Source: a virus
IMG/VR virus record: IMGVR_UViG_3300017996_000185
Coordinates: 1-29,014 of that record
Direction: 5' to 3' (one strand)
DNA length: 29,014 nt
The translations under genes and the position numbers were made by a program. Of this stretch, positions 11,767 to 21,018 are shown piece after piece. The notes beneath the pieces are model-generated. The model was not told the origin of the DNA, ran no database searches, and saw only the letters and a program-made list of their open reading frames with translations. Position 1 is the stretch's first letter; the number at the start of each line of letters is the position of its first letter.

Positions 11767-14130
11767 ATGGCACCAGATGCCGAGCTCGAAAACACAGGAA
11801 GCGATGCCACGCAAGAACATCCAGACGCTTTACCATCCTCGCAGGAGCCACAATCCCCCTTCGGCGAACGAAACGAGAACCTCCCAGAACAGATAGTCCG
11901 CTCAATCAAAAACGCTGTTCGGGAATTCCAGCAGCAGGAGCAATATGTTCGCCGCCGCGAGGTCATGCGCGACCGCCGCAATCGCTTCTACGAACTTGGT
12001 TATCAGCACATCTACGAAAATTCCCGCAATGGTTCTTTCGTTCAGGCGCAGGCTGGGCAGTCGGTGAATATCGGCGGTACCGCGCACCAGTGCCCGAACT
12101 ATATCGACGATTACAACATTTTTCAGCCTTATTTGCGGATATTGGAGGCTATCCTCACCCAGAATCCACCCGGCATCGATTTTCGATCGATCAACCCAAA
12201 TTTAGCTGAGGACGTGGAAGCAGCGCAGACGGCGGAAGGATACCGGAAGATCTTCGACCGCGCGAACAAGGTGAAATCCATCCAGACACAAATTGTGCGG
12301 ATGATGGGGCTATCCGGTCGTACGGTAATCTGGACGCGAACCGAGGCCAACGGTCAGAAATTCGGATTCGACTCTACCGGACAGCCGAAGAAAATGGAGA
12401 CGGCGACGGTACATGGCACGCTTGAATCGCGTGTCCCGATCCTTGCTAAGTCCCAGGAAGATGCCCTCTATTGCATCCTGTTCGACGATATCGACGTAAA
12501 GCAGGCAAAGGCTGAATATCCGGAGATCCGCGATAAAATCAAGCCTGCACAGTCGGGAATCGGGGAGTCGGCCTACGAGCGCATGGCCCGTCTCGGAGCA
12601 CTCCAGGGGACAAGTTCATTCGCTCAAATGGGCGATGCATTCTCGCACCTGGTCACGCGCGAACATTGCTGGCTCAGACCGGCGTCCTTCGAAGGCGAAC
12701 AGTGCGACGAAATCTATGAGCCCGTCCCAATGGATGACGGGTCTGCTTCGTGGGAACCTGAGCCGGAGCCGGACGGATCTCCAGCCAAGTTGCGTACGGC
12801 CATTCAGCAGATATTTCCCCTCGGAGTCCACGTCGTTTTTGTTGGAGAAGAGTACGCAGGGTCGTGGGCCGAGTCGATGGACGACGCCATCGTGATTGGA
12901 TTCCCATATGAAGGCGACGGCATGTTCCGCCTGTGCCTCATGAATCCCATGATTGTCGTGCAAGATTCATTCAGCGATGACATGAATTCGGCCCGTGAAG
13001 TCTGGGATATGGGCTGGCCTTCCACCTGGGTCAATGCCGAAGACGACGAGTACGACGCCATAGTGGACCAGCGGGCAGATCCGTACGCAATCCGGCAAAA
13101 AAAGTTGCCGACCGGAGCCGCGAAGATGGAGGATCAGTTCTTTCGCGAGCCCAATCCGGAATTGCCAGCCACATTCGTCCAGTTCTTGGAATTGCTGCAA
13201 GGTCCATTGCCACAATTCATGATTGCTACTCCTCCAGCGCTATTTGGTGATCAGGAATCGGCAAATAAAACAGCCAGTGGGTACGCCCAGGCGCGCGCAC
13301 AGGCGCTAGGACAGCAGGGGCTCACCTGGGCGGCCATCCAAGACATGATGGCGCGAATGTACTATCAGGCGGCGCTCTGCGCTAGCAAAAATCCGGACCA
13401 TTCGGAAGAGATTGTTGTCCCGTCTGGAAGCGGAGGCACGAATGCGGTCAGGCTGGAGCGGCTTACCAAAGGTAAATTTGGTGCCTATCCGGACGAAGAT
13501 TCCAGTTTCCCTGAATCGACTTCTCAAAAGCGTGCAGCTTTCAATGGGATACTCGCGCAGGCTGAACAGGCGCCGGCTATTGGTGCGCAAATCATGTCTA
13601 GCCCGGAGAACTGGAAAACCTATGCGCAACTGAACGGATTTCCAGAACTGCATATCCCTGAAGCTGAGGCAAGGGATAAGCAGGTGTTCGAGATTGAGAA
13701 ACTCCTTCAAGGCACTCCAGTTCCGGATCCGGATGCCGTTAAGATCGCTGAAATCCAGCATGCCGCAGCGACACTGTCAGCGCGGCATGCCGGTCAACCT
13801 GAACCACCGCCATTCGATCCGCAAGCGATTGCGCAGGCGACAATGCAGCCTTCGGTTCCGGTCCTGCCACTAGATTTTCACGCATGGGAATTCGCCGAAT
13901 GCAAAGAGTGGTTATCGTCTTCCGATTGCCGCCGACAAATTGCAGAAGGCAACCAGCGTGGCGTGGACAACGTGACATTGCATGCGATGGCACACAAGAA
14001 ACTGGCCGATGCCGAGGCTGGAACACAGCCGCCTCCAGCGCCACCAATGCGTAGACCTCCAGTTAGGGTGGTGCCTTCGCCTGGAGCGCCTGCCGCACCA
14101 GCAGCAATACCGGTCGAACAGAGTATGTAA
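11767..14130 (+). CDS. Portal protein
   Basis: This 787-aa protein is by position (after terL, before scaffold and capsid), size and composition the dodecameric portal. After a disordered 45-residue N-terminus comes the helical part (EQQQ-type, with VRRREVMRDRRNRFYELGYQ), then YNIFQPYLRILEAILTQNPP and the crown and wing region (VRMMGLSGRTVIWTRTEANG, AREVWDMGWPSTWVNAEDDE). Residues 480-560 hold PQFMIATPPALFGDQESANK and ASGYAQARAQALGQQGLTWA, the typical end of large portal proteins of podovirus type. The Pro-rich C-terminus (QPPPAPPMRRPPVRVV) may reach inside the capsid. The portal is the DNA entry channel and the site where TerL docks. No obvious ribosome site precedes the ATG, so coupling to the upstream gene is likely. 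Confidence 0.85.
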   Translation: MAPDAELENTGSDATQEHPDALPSSQEPQSPFGERNENLPEQIVRSIKNAVREFQQQEQYVRRREVMRDRRNRFYELGYQHIYENSRNGSFVQAQAGQSVNIGGTAHQCPNYIDDYNIFQPYLRILEAILTQNPPGIDFRSINPNLAEDVEAAQTAEGYRKIFDRANKVKSIQTQIVRMMGLSGRTVIWTRTEANGQKFGFDSTGQPKKMETATVHGTLESRVPILAKSQEDALYCILFDDIDVKQAKAEYPEIRDKIKPAQSGIGESAYERMARLGALQGTSSFAQMGDAFSHLVTREHCWLRPASFEGEQCDEIYEPVPMDDGSASWEPEPEPDGSPAKLRTAIQQIFPLGVHVVFVGEEYAGSWAESMDDAIVIGFPYEGDGMFRLCLMNPMIVVQDSFSDDMNSAREVWDMGWPSTWVNAEDDEYDAIVDQRADPYAIRQKKLPTGAAKMEDQFFREPNPELPATFVQFLELLQGPLPQFMIATPPALFGDQESANKTASGYAQARAQALGQQGLTWAAIQDMMARMYYQAALCASKNPDHSEEIVVPSGSGGTNAVRLERLTKGKFGAYPDEDSSFPESTSQKRAAFNGILAQAEQAPAIGAQIMSSPENWKTYAQLNGFPELHIPEAEARDKQVFEIEKLLQGTPVPDPDAVKIAEIQHAAATLSARHAGQPEPPPFDPQAIAQATMQPSVPVLPLDFHAWEFAECKEWLSSSDCRRQIAEGNQRGVDNVTLHAMAHKKLADAEAGTQPPPAPPMRRPPVRVVPSPGAPAAPAAIPVEQSM

Positions 14131-14152
14131 GAATGCGTAGAGGAGCAAGTCT

Positions 14153-15484
14153 ATGGCAGACGTAGCACTGACGATGGATCCAGCAGTAGAATCGGAGCCG
14201 ATATCGCCCGATTTTGAAACGCCAGAAAGTACACCAGACGGTCCGGCATCCAGTGATGGATCGACGGAAACTCCATCGGAGCAAGCCGCAGATACGACAG
14301 CCTCCGCTGCCGCCGCTCCGACAAATGAGCCTGCCATAATCGGTAATCGGCTTTCTCCCTCCGCATGGAAGATGATTTCCGAGCTGAAGAAGACAAACCC
14401 TCGCCAAGCTGCCGAAATCAAAGCGGCCCTTTTTGACTCCCACAACTTCCGGCAGATCGCCCCGGGAGGAGTCAAGGAGATCCAGGAACTCCGGACACAA
14501 CTTGAAGACCTCGGAGGCGTGCAGGCGATCAAAGATGTCAAAGAGAATCTGGCATTCTTTGAGGACTGGGATTCTAAGTTCTCGGCCGGAGACCCGCAGG
14601 CGCTTGAAACGCTTCTGTCTGAGCCCGCGGGGCAGCAGGGATTCGTAAACCTGATCCCGCAGATCATCGGGAAGTACAAAGAAATCGCTCCGGACCACTA
14701 CGACGCGTTCGTGGCCAGGCAGCAGTTGGACGGTATGAATGCCGCGAGGCTTGACTCGACGATCACGCTGATGGACTACCTGCTGACGGAGTTGCAAAAA
14801 GACAAGCCGGAAATGGCGGAGCGATTTATCCAACAGAGGAACGCTATTGTCAGCTATTACAACTCCGTCTCAGAACGCGCAGGAAAGAAAGTTGATCTGC
14901 CGCAGATTTCGAAGCCGACCGCTCCGGGATCTGACGACCGCGAGCAGAAAATCGCGGAGCGCGAGCGGAATGTCATCCGCACCGAATGGATTTCGGCTGG
15001 CAACTCCGAACGCATGAAAATCTTCAATTCGGAATGGGCGCGCTTGGTGAAGGACCGGAACCTGTCCCCAGAAAAAGCAGATGCCGTCAAGGAATTGTAC
15101 GCATCCAGACTGGCTAAAGCGATGAGCGCGCTGCCGAAGTTCAATGAGCGCGCCCAGGCGTTCTTCTCGGCTAATGATCGCGAAGGATTTCTGCGCCACG
15201 CCGTGTCCGCATGGCGTGAACAAATTCCGAGAGTGCTCCGCGCCAGCATGGACGCGGTGATTTCAGGGAAAGCGGTCCCGAAGGCGACACCACCGGCCAA
15301 CGGCAATGGTGCGCTGCCCGATGCCGCTCCCAAGCCCGGTGCTCCGGCGACAGGTTTTACCTGGGTTGGGTCCATGCCAGACAAGAACAAGATCAACTTC
15401 GCCAAGACGACTCCGGCAATGATCCGGGAAGGTAAAGCGATTCTGGACGACGGAAAGCGGGTCCAATGGCGAGGCGGTCTATAG
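14153..15484 (+). CDS. Putative scaffolding protein
   Basis: GAGGAG lies 8 bases before the ATG. The 443-aa product sits between portal and major capsid genes, the usual place for scaffold. It has an acidic Pro/Ser/Thr-rich disordered N-terminus (residues 1-65), a long helical coiled-coil middle (EIQELRTQLEDLGGVQAIKD; EQKIAERERNVIRTEWISAG), and a basic C-terminal stretch ending FTWVGSMPDKNKINFAKTTP. This acidic-helical-basic build is typical of scaffolds that bind capsid through the C-terminus and leave before or during packaging. No protease motif is visible. Assignment relies on context and composition. Confidence 0.7.
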   Translation: MADVALTMDPAVESEPISPDFETPESTPDGPASSDGSTETPSEQAADTTASAAAAPTNEPAIIGNRLSPSAWKMISELKKTNPRQAAEIKAALFDSHNFRQIAPGGVKEIQELRTQLEDLGGVQAIKDVKENLAFFEDWDSKFSAGDPQALETLLSEPAGQQGFVNLIPQIIGKYKEIAPDHYDAFVARQQLDGMNAARLDSTITLMDYLLTELQKDKPEMAERFIQQRNAIVSYYNSVSERAGKKVDLPQISKPTAPGSDDREQKIAERERNVIRTEWISAGNSERMKIFNSEWARLVKDRNLSPEKADAVKELYASRLAKAMSALPKFNERAQAFFSANDREGFLRHAVSAWREQIPRVLRASMDAVISGKAVPKATPPANGNGALPDAAPKPGAPATGFTWVGSMPDKNKINFAKTTPAMIREGKAILDDGKRVQWRGGL

Positions 15485-15677
15485 CCTATTGATTTCTCCC
15501 ATGGTTTTGCTGTAACATACAAATGACTAGCGGGCTGGGCAGCGGGAAGCCATAAACCGATAAGCCTAACGGTCGAACATCGGTCGTACACGCAAAGCGG
15601 CAGCAGCGGCCCATAGCTGGCTCCCACGGGAGTAAAGGGCGCGCGTAGGACACCAAAATCAAAATTGAGGTGTGTCT

Positions 15678-16943
15678 ATGCCAGGAGCCACTGTATCCCA
15701 AGCAATCGCTTCGCAACACGAATTTCTCCGCCCCGACCTGGAACTTCTCTACCTCGCGTCCTCGCGGCTTTGGTCGCGGATCAAGGCGCGTACCGATATC
15801 AAGGCAATCTCCAACCGTCCCGCTCGTATCCCGTTTGAAGCGCTGAGCGGCGGAAAGTTCCGTTCGTGGAACCCGGATGGAGGCAACCTCGGTACCGGTA
15901 GCGGACCGACCGAAGTCTTCGGTAACTTGTCCTGCACGTTCTTCCTGCAAGCCAGCCAGTACAGCGCTCTTGCCGACTGGAGCACGGATACGGACGATAA
16001 GGCCATCAAGGCCTATGTCAGCCTGACCCAGCAACGTGCCGCCGAAACCATGGCTGGATACATGGAATCGGTGTTCGTCACCAGCGACGGCAGCAACACC
16101 ATCGATACCGTCGTTTCAACCACCACGGGCGGACTGGTAGTCCACAATGCGAACTTCTTTCAGGATAACCAGGACATCGACTGCTATTCGGCGCTTACCG
16201 GTGCTCCGGGCTTCATCGCCACGGTAACCGTCGAATCCGTCGATATCGCGAACAACACGATCTGGCTGACCGGCGCCGTCCCTGGCGGTGTAACCGGTGG
16301 TACGTACTTGCTGGTTTCCGGTAGCGCGGGAGTCCCGAACTCCGGCTTGAATGGACTCCGCAATTACCTGGTCGGTGGCAATGCGGGCTCCTACATGGGA
16401 GTTCTGCGATCTTCGTACCCTGGGAAATTCAGCACTCCCGTTGTCAGCGTCAACGGCTCGCTGACCCCATCCATTGTCCGCGCGCTGCAAGCGCAGATCG
16501 AACTCGCCATCGGGATCGACAAGGCCGAGGCGGCCGAACTGGTTGCCCACTGCAATGTGGATATGCGCGCAGCCTGGGAGAATGTCGGCATCCAGATTAC
16601 GCGCGTCATGTACGGCGAAATCAAGGGCGATTCTTCGCTCGACATGCTCAAGAAGAACGCGCCCGGAGAAATCGCCGGTCGCGAGCTTCTGGTCAACGAG
16701 CGTGCACTCCCCGGCCTGATCGATTTTCTCGGGCTCAAGCATTGGTTCCGGCTGGAAACTAAGAGCTTGGACTACTACTCCATCCAAGGGCAAACGCTAT
16801 TTCCGGCGTATGCGGCAGATGGCGGACTCGCCGCCAGCATGCTCTTCTACCTGGTAGTCGGGCTGCAAACCGGAGCTGCCCAGCCCCGTCTCAACGCATC
16901 CCTGACGAACATCACGATCCCCCACGGGTACTTCGGCAATTAG
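15678..16943 (+). CDS. Major capsid protein
   Basis: GAGG lies 8 bases before ATG 15678; a GTG two codons earlier is less likely. The 421-aa product has the placement, length and features of an HK97-fold capsid protein: N-terminal arm, RPDLELLYLASSRLWSRIKA, NRPARIPFEALSGGKFRSWN, LADWSTDTDDKAIKAYVSLT, and C-terminal ELLVNERALPGLIDFLGLKH and HWFRLETKSLDYYSIQGQTL. An extra beta-rich segment at about 165-215 (TVTVESVDIANNTIWLTGAV, then GGTYLLVSG) looks like an inserted domain such as those of P22-like capsids. The 193-base gap before it has no gene; it holds a possible weak promoter (TTGATT at 15489, TAACAT at 15513, 18-base spacer), which would allow separate high expression. Confidence 0.85.
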   Translation: MPGATVSQAIASQHEFLRPDLELLYLASSRLWSRIKARTDIKAISNRPARIPFEALSGGKFRSWNPDGGNLGTGSGPTEVFGNLSCTFFLQASQYSALADWSTDTDDKAIKAYVSLTQQRAAETMAGYMESVFVTSDGSNTIDTVVSTTTGGLVVHNANFFQDNQDIDCYSALTGAPGFIATVTVESVDIANNTIWLTGAVPGGVTGGTYLLVSGSAGVPNSGLNGLRNYLVGGNAGSYMGVLRSSYPGKFSTPVVSVNGSLTPSIVRALQAQIELAIGIDKAEAAELVAHCNVDMRAAWENVGIQITRVMYGEIKGDSSLDMLKKNAPGEIAGRELLVNERALPGLIDFLGLKHWFRLETKSLDYYSIQGQTLFPAYAADGGLAASMLFYLVVGLQTGAAQPRLNASLTNITIPHGYFGN

Positions 16944-17017
16944 AATTTAATCCGGGGTGACGGCTTCTACCGCCTGCTGATTGGAGCCATCATCCTGGAT
17001 TGGAGTATGCTTAGGAG

Positions 17018-17737
17018 ATGGGAGTAGTTCAACCACTCAACGATCCGCAGACGACGCTACGCGTCTATCCGATGTCGATGGCCAGATTCGGCACCAATCC
17101 ATATGGAGAGCCGCTATGGCGCATTGTTTTCGCCGAAAGTCGGAAATATTTGGTCGGCGGAACATGGGGCGATGGCTTGACCGAATACCGCTGGCGACCG
17201 ACATACCGCCACATCACGGATCTTTGCCTGTGCGGCCAAAATCACGATCCGGGAACGTGCCCCGACGCCCCAAAATGGGTTCTGGAAAAATGGCTTTCGG
17301 CCAAGGATTTCACGCAAGGACAATCGGAACAGGCGTGGAATCTGAAGTATAGCCAACCCTGCGGGCTGTTGTTGCTGGGACCGTATCCATCGCGCGGCGA
17401 ATACCAACATGCCCACACCTTCATGGTTCCGGTTGCCGATGCCAATCTAGACTGGCTGATAAGCGTAATCGACGCTGGTGCCCGAAAAAGCATGCAGGAC
17501 AACCTAGATGCGTGTCGAGCCGACTACGATGCCGACACTAAGGCCAGGCGCTCGACGGTGGACGAGATGGTCCGTAATCGCATGTCGTCTTTTCTCAACA
17601 ACGCTTTCGTCGGTGGTGCTGGAGTCAAGCGAGGTACCAAGACGGCCCCGTTGATTCGCACCGCTAACGAATTGAAACTTCCGACTGGAAATAACAAGTT
17701 CCGGGTCATGAAACCAGCACTTCCAGCGCGACCGTGA
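17018..17737 (+). CDS. Hypothetical head-region protein with Cys/His cluster, 239 aa
   Basis: The protein starts at ATG 17018, six bases after a possible -10 box TATGCT (17006-17011); GGAG at 17002-17005 is a distant ribosome site. It begins VVQPLNDPQTTLRVYPMSMA (from residue 3) and continues FGTNPYGEPLWRIVFAESRK, YRWRPTYRHITDLCLCGQNH. CLCGQNHDPGTCPDAP may bind zinc. The C-terminal part is helical and basic. It lies directly after the capsid gene in the morphogenesis operon and is therefore probably a virion or assembly protein, but I cannot assign a family. Confidence 0.65.
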   Translation: MGVVQPLNDPQTTLRVYPMSMARFGTNPYGEPLWRIVFAESRKYLVGGTWGDGLTEYRWRPTYRHITDLCLCGQNHDPGTCPDAPKWVLEKWLSAKDFTQGQSEQAWNLKYSQPCGLLLLGPYPSRGEYQHAHTFMVPVADANLDWLISVIDAGARKSMQDNLDACRADYDADTKARRSTVDEMVRNRMSSFLNNAFVGGAGVKRGTKTAPLIRTANELKLPTGNNKFRVMKPALPARP

Positions 17738-17762
17738 TAAGATTCGTACAAGGAGAACGAAA

Positions 17763-18551
17763 TTGGCCACGATCCCTTTGATCCTGACAGCCGACCAGGC
17801 GGAAGCTAGTGCCCAAGGCTTCATGCGTAAGCACGTGCGCGGCAGGAAATTGCCCACCTTGGCTCCAACCATGCAGAAGTTTTCCCGGGAGACTTCGGTC
17901 CATATCTACAACGTTGGTCCTTGGTACCACTGGTCATTCTTAGGGGATTGGGGCAGGTTCATGATCCCGGAATGCAAAGAAGGGGAACCGTATTCCCGAA
18001 TGGAACCTATCCCTGGCATCTTCGTTGTTCCGGAGATCAAGGACGAATCTTCTTTCACGCTCACTCAGATCGACGGCATGGATGTGGCCGGAGAGATTCT
18101 CGGCATCGGCAAGAATTCCGCCTACTCGCAGTCGCAAGTGAAGATCGGAGCATTTATTGGGTCTCAGCGCGGCCCGGATGCAGTGCCGCTCCCGGAAGAA
18201 CTGGAGCGCGCAAGTGCGATTCTCTTCCAGACATTCTCCGAGCTTTTCGAGGAGGCGGAAACCGCCAGCGCGAATGGCGACAAAGAGGGCGTGATTGGGG
18301 ATCGACATCGCCTAGCCGCTCGCCGGTTGAATCGCGGGGATGTCAAATGGATGAAGACCGTCAGTCGCGGCAAGATGAAATCCTGCCCGAACTGCGGCAC
18401 GGCGTCCGAGGATGCAGTCGTGTCTTGCCCGACCTGCACATATGTTTTTGACCTGGACGCATTCAGGGAGATGAAATCCAGGCTGGCCGCAAACGTAGAG
18501 GAACCACGGCGCGGTCCTGGCCGTCCGCCGCTGGTACGCTCCCAGGAGTGA
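17763..18551 (+). CDS. Hypothetical protein with zinc ribbon and AT-hook-like tail, 262 aa
   Basis: The start is TTG 17763 with AAGGAG 7 bases upstream; the next in-frame ATG is far inside. Conserved-looking parts include VHIYNVGPWYHWSFLGDWGR and FFVVPEIKDES-like text (PGIFVVPEIKDESSFTLTQI). Near residues 207-228 a double CxxC zinc ribbon appears (CPNCGTASEDAVVSCPTC). The tail RRGPGRPPLV contains GRPP, an AT-hook core, suggesting DNA contact. Located between the capsid and the connector-like triplet it is likely a head-tail joining or DNA-binding protein. No family recognised. Confidence 0.7.
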   Translation: MATIPLILTADQAEASAQGFMRKHVRGRKLPTLAPTMQKFSRETSVHIYNVGPWYHWSFLGDWGRFMIPECKEGEPYSRMEPIPGIFVVPEIKDESSFTLTQIDGMDVAGEILGIGKNSAYSQSQVKIGAFIGSQRGPDAVPLPEELERASAILFQTFSELFEEAETASANGDKEGVIGDRHRLAARRLNRGDVKWMKTVSRGKMKSCPNCGTASEDAVVSCPTCTYVFDLDAFREMKSRLAANVEEPRRGPGRPPLVRSQE

Positions 18552-18554
18552 CCG

Positions 18555-19340
18555 TTGCCTACCGCTCCGCTGGATACGCTCGAAAGCGTTGTCAACACGG
18601 CGCGGAGCCGTCTCAATGATGCCATCGTAGCAATCGGTGGCGAAATTTTCACCGACAATTCCGCATTCGGGCTTACTGCTATCATCGCCGCGTGGCGCAG
18701 AACCCAGGAATACCTAGCCAGCCGAGGATTTCAAGATCTGATCCAGGAAACGATTTTCAAAAATGTCACGGCTTGCGCAAGTCCAGATCAAGGCCAGTTC
18801 GTGTGGTTTAACTGGACGCAATATTTCGACGGAAATGCACCGCACAACACCCCAGTATTTCCGCAGAACATGATATACCCAATAGCCGTAGAGGAGCGCA
18901 TCGGAGGCACAACCGGGAATTTCACGCCCGTGGATCAATGCTTCGTCGGGCTCCCAACGGTAGCGAAAGGAGTCTTAAATCTCCTGTGGGAATGGCGTAA
19001 CGAGTCGATCTACATGCCAGGAGCGACAGGGCCAACGGACATACGGTTGCGATTTGCGCAATTTTTGCCGGATTTCGTGTCGTCGTCCACCGACCCATGG
19101 AACAATCAGCCGGTTCCAATTATGCGCGTGCTCTCCTGCTTCGCCTGGTTCATTTGCTCCGAAGTCGCCCGTCCGCGCGGCGATATGGATGCCGGATATT
19201 TCGACCAGCAGGCTATCGCCGCGGCGGAGTTGGTGTTCGGGCGAGATTATCAGCCCGCGCAGCAGGTTTTCAAGCCTGCGGAACTCGCAAAGATGCCGGA
19301 TCAAACTGAGCCAGTCGGCGGGCAAGGGCGTGGACAATGA
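18555..19340 (+). CDS. Connector-like protein, paralog 1 of 3
   Basis: TTG 18555 has AGGAG 7 bases upstream. The 261-aa protein shares a set of motifs, in order, with the next two genes: LDTLESVVNTARSRLNDAIV; the FTDNSAFGL position (compare VKNDQAFSQ and LENNQSFSL); FPQNMIYPIAVEERIGGTTG; the VDQCFVGLP position; WEWRNESIYMPGATGPTDIR; QPVPIMRVLSCFAWFICSEV; RPRGDMDAG. These three proteins follow the capsid genes and precede the big tail or stabilisation protein, where connectors are expected. A head-tail connector or ring protein is the best guess from place and size. Confidence 0.7.
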   Translation: MPTAPLDTLESVVNTARSRLNDAIVAIGGEIFTDNSAFGLTAIIAAWRRTQEYLASRGFQDLIQETIFKNVTACASPDQGQFVWFNWTQYFDGNAPHNTPVFPQNMIYPIAVEERIGGTTGNFTPVDQCFVGLPTVAKGVLNLLWEWRNESIYMPGATGPTDIRLRFAQFLPDFVSSSTDPWNNQPVPIMRVLSCFAWFICSEVARPRGDMDAGYFDQQAIAAAELVFGRDYQPAQQVFKPAELAKMPDQTEPVGGQGRGQ

Positions 19341-20173
19341 CGGCTCCATACGATACCGTAAACAGCGTTCGCATCGCTGCCGAAGTGCGTCTCAATGGGC
19401 TTGTGAACACGCTCCAGCCTATTTCTGGACGCATTGTAAAAAATGATCAGGCGTTTTCGCAACAGGTGTTCAACAATTCCTTCAGGAGATTTCAGGAAGC
19501 TCTCGCAAATTTTAAGTATACCGGGCTCCAGCAGGAAACTACCTTCTCTTCCTTCCCCGCTGCACTCAGTAAGGACCCGTTGACACAGGTTACGCTTGGC
19601 TTCTATGGATATACCGACAGCTATAATGGAAACTTGTCTCCGATTCCGGCCCTACCCGCCAACATGATTCGACCTTATCAGATTTGGGAGAGGATCGCCG
19701 GCAGTGCAGCTTTATTGACGGAAGTGGATATCCTCACCGATGCTTTGCCGAAGGTTCCCAAGGGACCGTGGAATCGTCAATGCCAGTGGCTTGACGACGC
19801 ACTGCTTCTGCCTGGAGCATTGCAAACTACCGACATCGCGATGCTGTACGGTGCGTATATCGCTGATTTCGCCGACGTGCCGGCAAATCCTGGCCAGAAT
19901 CAGGTGATCGGGCCATGGTATTTGCAGCCAGTTCCAATTCTGCGCTGTCAGGATCCGCTTGCTGATTTCATTTGCCGGGAGATCTTCTACGCGCGAGGAG
20001 ACATGGACGCCGTTGCCGCAATTGAAGCAATGGCACAGGCCAGCACTCGACAACTAGCGGCACGAGACGCTACGGAGCCGGAATCGATATACAAGTCATC
20101 CGAGTTCGGTAAGATGCGTGATCCATATACTCCCACGGAGGGCGGCCCAAGGTCGCAGATGGTGAGGAGATAA
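19337..20173 (+). CDS. Connector-like protein, paralog 2 of 3
   Basis: ATG 19337 overlaps the previous stop (ATGA). The 278-aa product repeats the plan of its neighbours: YDTVNSVRIAAEVRLNGLVN, PISGRIVKNDQAFSQQVFNN, LPANMIRPYQIWERIAGSAA, PGALQTTDIAMLYGAYIADF, LQPVPILRCQDPLADFICRE, FYARGDMDA. It is closer to paralog 3 in its N-terminus (QPISGRIVKNDQAF versus YPITGRILENNQSF). The WEWR motif of the other two is replaced by QCQWLDDALLLPGA, so it has diverged. Probably part of the same ring or connector complex. Confidence 0.7.
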   Translation: MTAPYDTVNSVRIAAEVRLNGLVNTLQPISGRIVKNDQAFSQQVFNNSFRRFQEALANFKYTGLQQETTFSSFPAALSKDPLTQVTLGFYGYTDSYNGNLSPIPALPANMIRPYQIWERIAGSAALLTEVDILTDALPKVPKGPWNRQCQWLDDALLLPGALQTTDIAMLYGAYIADFADVPANPGQNQVIGPWYLQPVPILRCQDPLADFICREIFYARGDMDAVAAIEAMAQASTRQLAARDATEPESIYKSSEFGKMRDPYTPTEGGPRSQMVRR

Positions 20174-20174
20174 A

Positions 20175-20984
20175 ATGCCGATAATCCCTCCGCAGCAGGC
20201 ATCGGTCTACGACACGTTGAACAGCATCATCCTTGCGGCAAAGGCACGCTTAAACGACCGCATCACGACGCTGTACCCGATCACCGGCAGAATACTTGAG
20301 AACAATCAATCATTTTCGCTGCAAGTCTGCAACTCCGCATGGCGTAAGTTCCAAAACCGAGCCGCAGATCTTGGGTTCATGCAGTTGATAGGAGAGGCAG
20401 TCCTTTACCAGATACCGGTCGTGACAAGCTTGGATCCGGCTATCCAGGTATACCTCAATTGGTTCAATTATTTCGACGGACAGAATCTTCAGCAGCAACC
20501 CGTTCTTCCTCCCGACCTGGTTGTTCCCCTTAAGTGCGGGGAAAGGCTCACCGGATCACAAGCGAGCTTCAGCCCGATGGATCCGTGGGTAGACGGCCTT
20601 CCGAGACGCCCGAAGATGGCCGCAAATGTTTTCTGGGAGTGGCGCTCCGACGGGCTTTACATGCCCGGATCTCTCAACGTGATGGACATGTGGATCCGTT
20701 ATAAACGCCGTCTCGCCGACTTCCAGGATTACGGACAGGATCAGTGGTTTAATCAGACTGTTCCGATTCTGGATTGTCAGGATGCGCTTTCCTACTACAT
20801 CTGCGCTGAGTTCGAGGATGCCCGTGAGGACCTGAAGGGAAGCGATTTCCTGGCTAAGGCTGAGCAGGCGACGAATACCTTGGTGAACCGTGACATCAGC
20901 ATGAAGCAGAGGACGAACGTTAGGCGGCGCCCTCGCAGCGGACGTGGTGAGGGAAGCTCTTACGGCGGTGGTTTGTGGATATAA
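20175..20984 (+). CDS. Connector-like protein, paralog 3 of 3
   Basis: GAGGAG lies 5 bases before the ATG. The 269-aa protein has VYDTLNSIILAAKARLNDRI, ITGRILENNQSFSLQVCNSA, LPPDLVVPLKCGERLTGSQA, MDPWVDGLPRRPKMAANVFW, WEWRSDGLYMPGSLNVMDMW, QTVPILDCQDALSYYICAEF. The C-terminus is a basic and Gly-rich tail (NVRRRPRSGRGEGSSYGGGL), not seen in the other two, that could bind DNA or another virion part. It may have arisen from the same tandem duplication as its neighbours. Confidence 0.7.
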   Translation: MPIIPPQQASVYDTLNSIILAAKARLNDRITTLYPITGRILENNQSFSLQVCNSAWRKFQNRAADLGFMQLIGEAVLYQIPVVTSLDPAIQVYLNWFNYFDGQNLQQQPVLPPDLVVPLKCGERLTGSQASFSPMDPWVDGLPRRPKMAANVFWEWRSDGLYMPGSLNVMDMWIRYKRRLADFQDYGQDQWFNQTVPILDCQDALSYYICAEFEDAREDLKGSDFLAKAEQATNTLVNRDISMKQRTNVRRRPRSGRGEGSSYGGGLWI

Positions 20985-21018
20985 TGTTGATGGCGCGCTG
21001 GCGCCAGAGGAGAATGAA

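Noticed and set aside
15485-15677. A gene or strong terminator in the gap before the capsid gene
   Set aside because: No frame with a ribosome site was found, and the only short palindrome (CTCCCACGGGAG) has no T-run and too small a loop.
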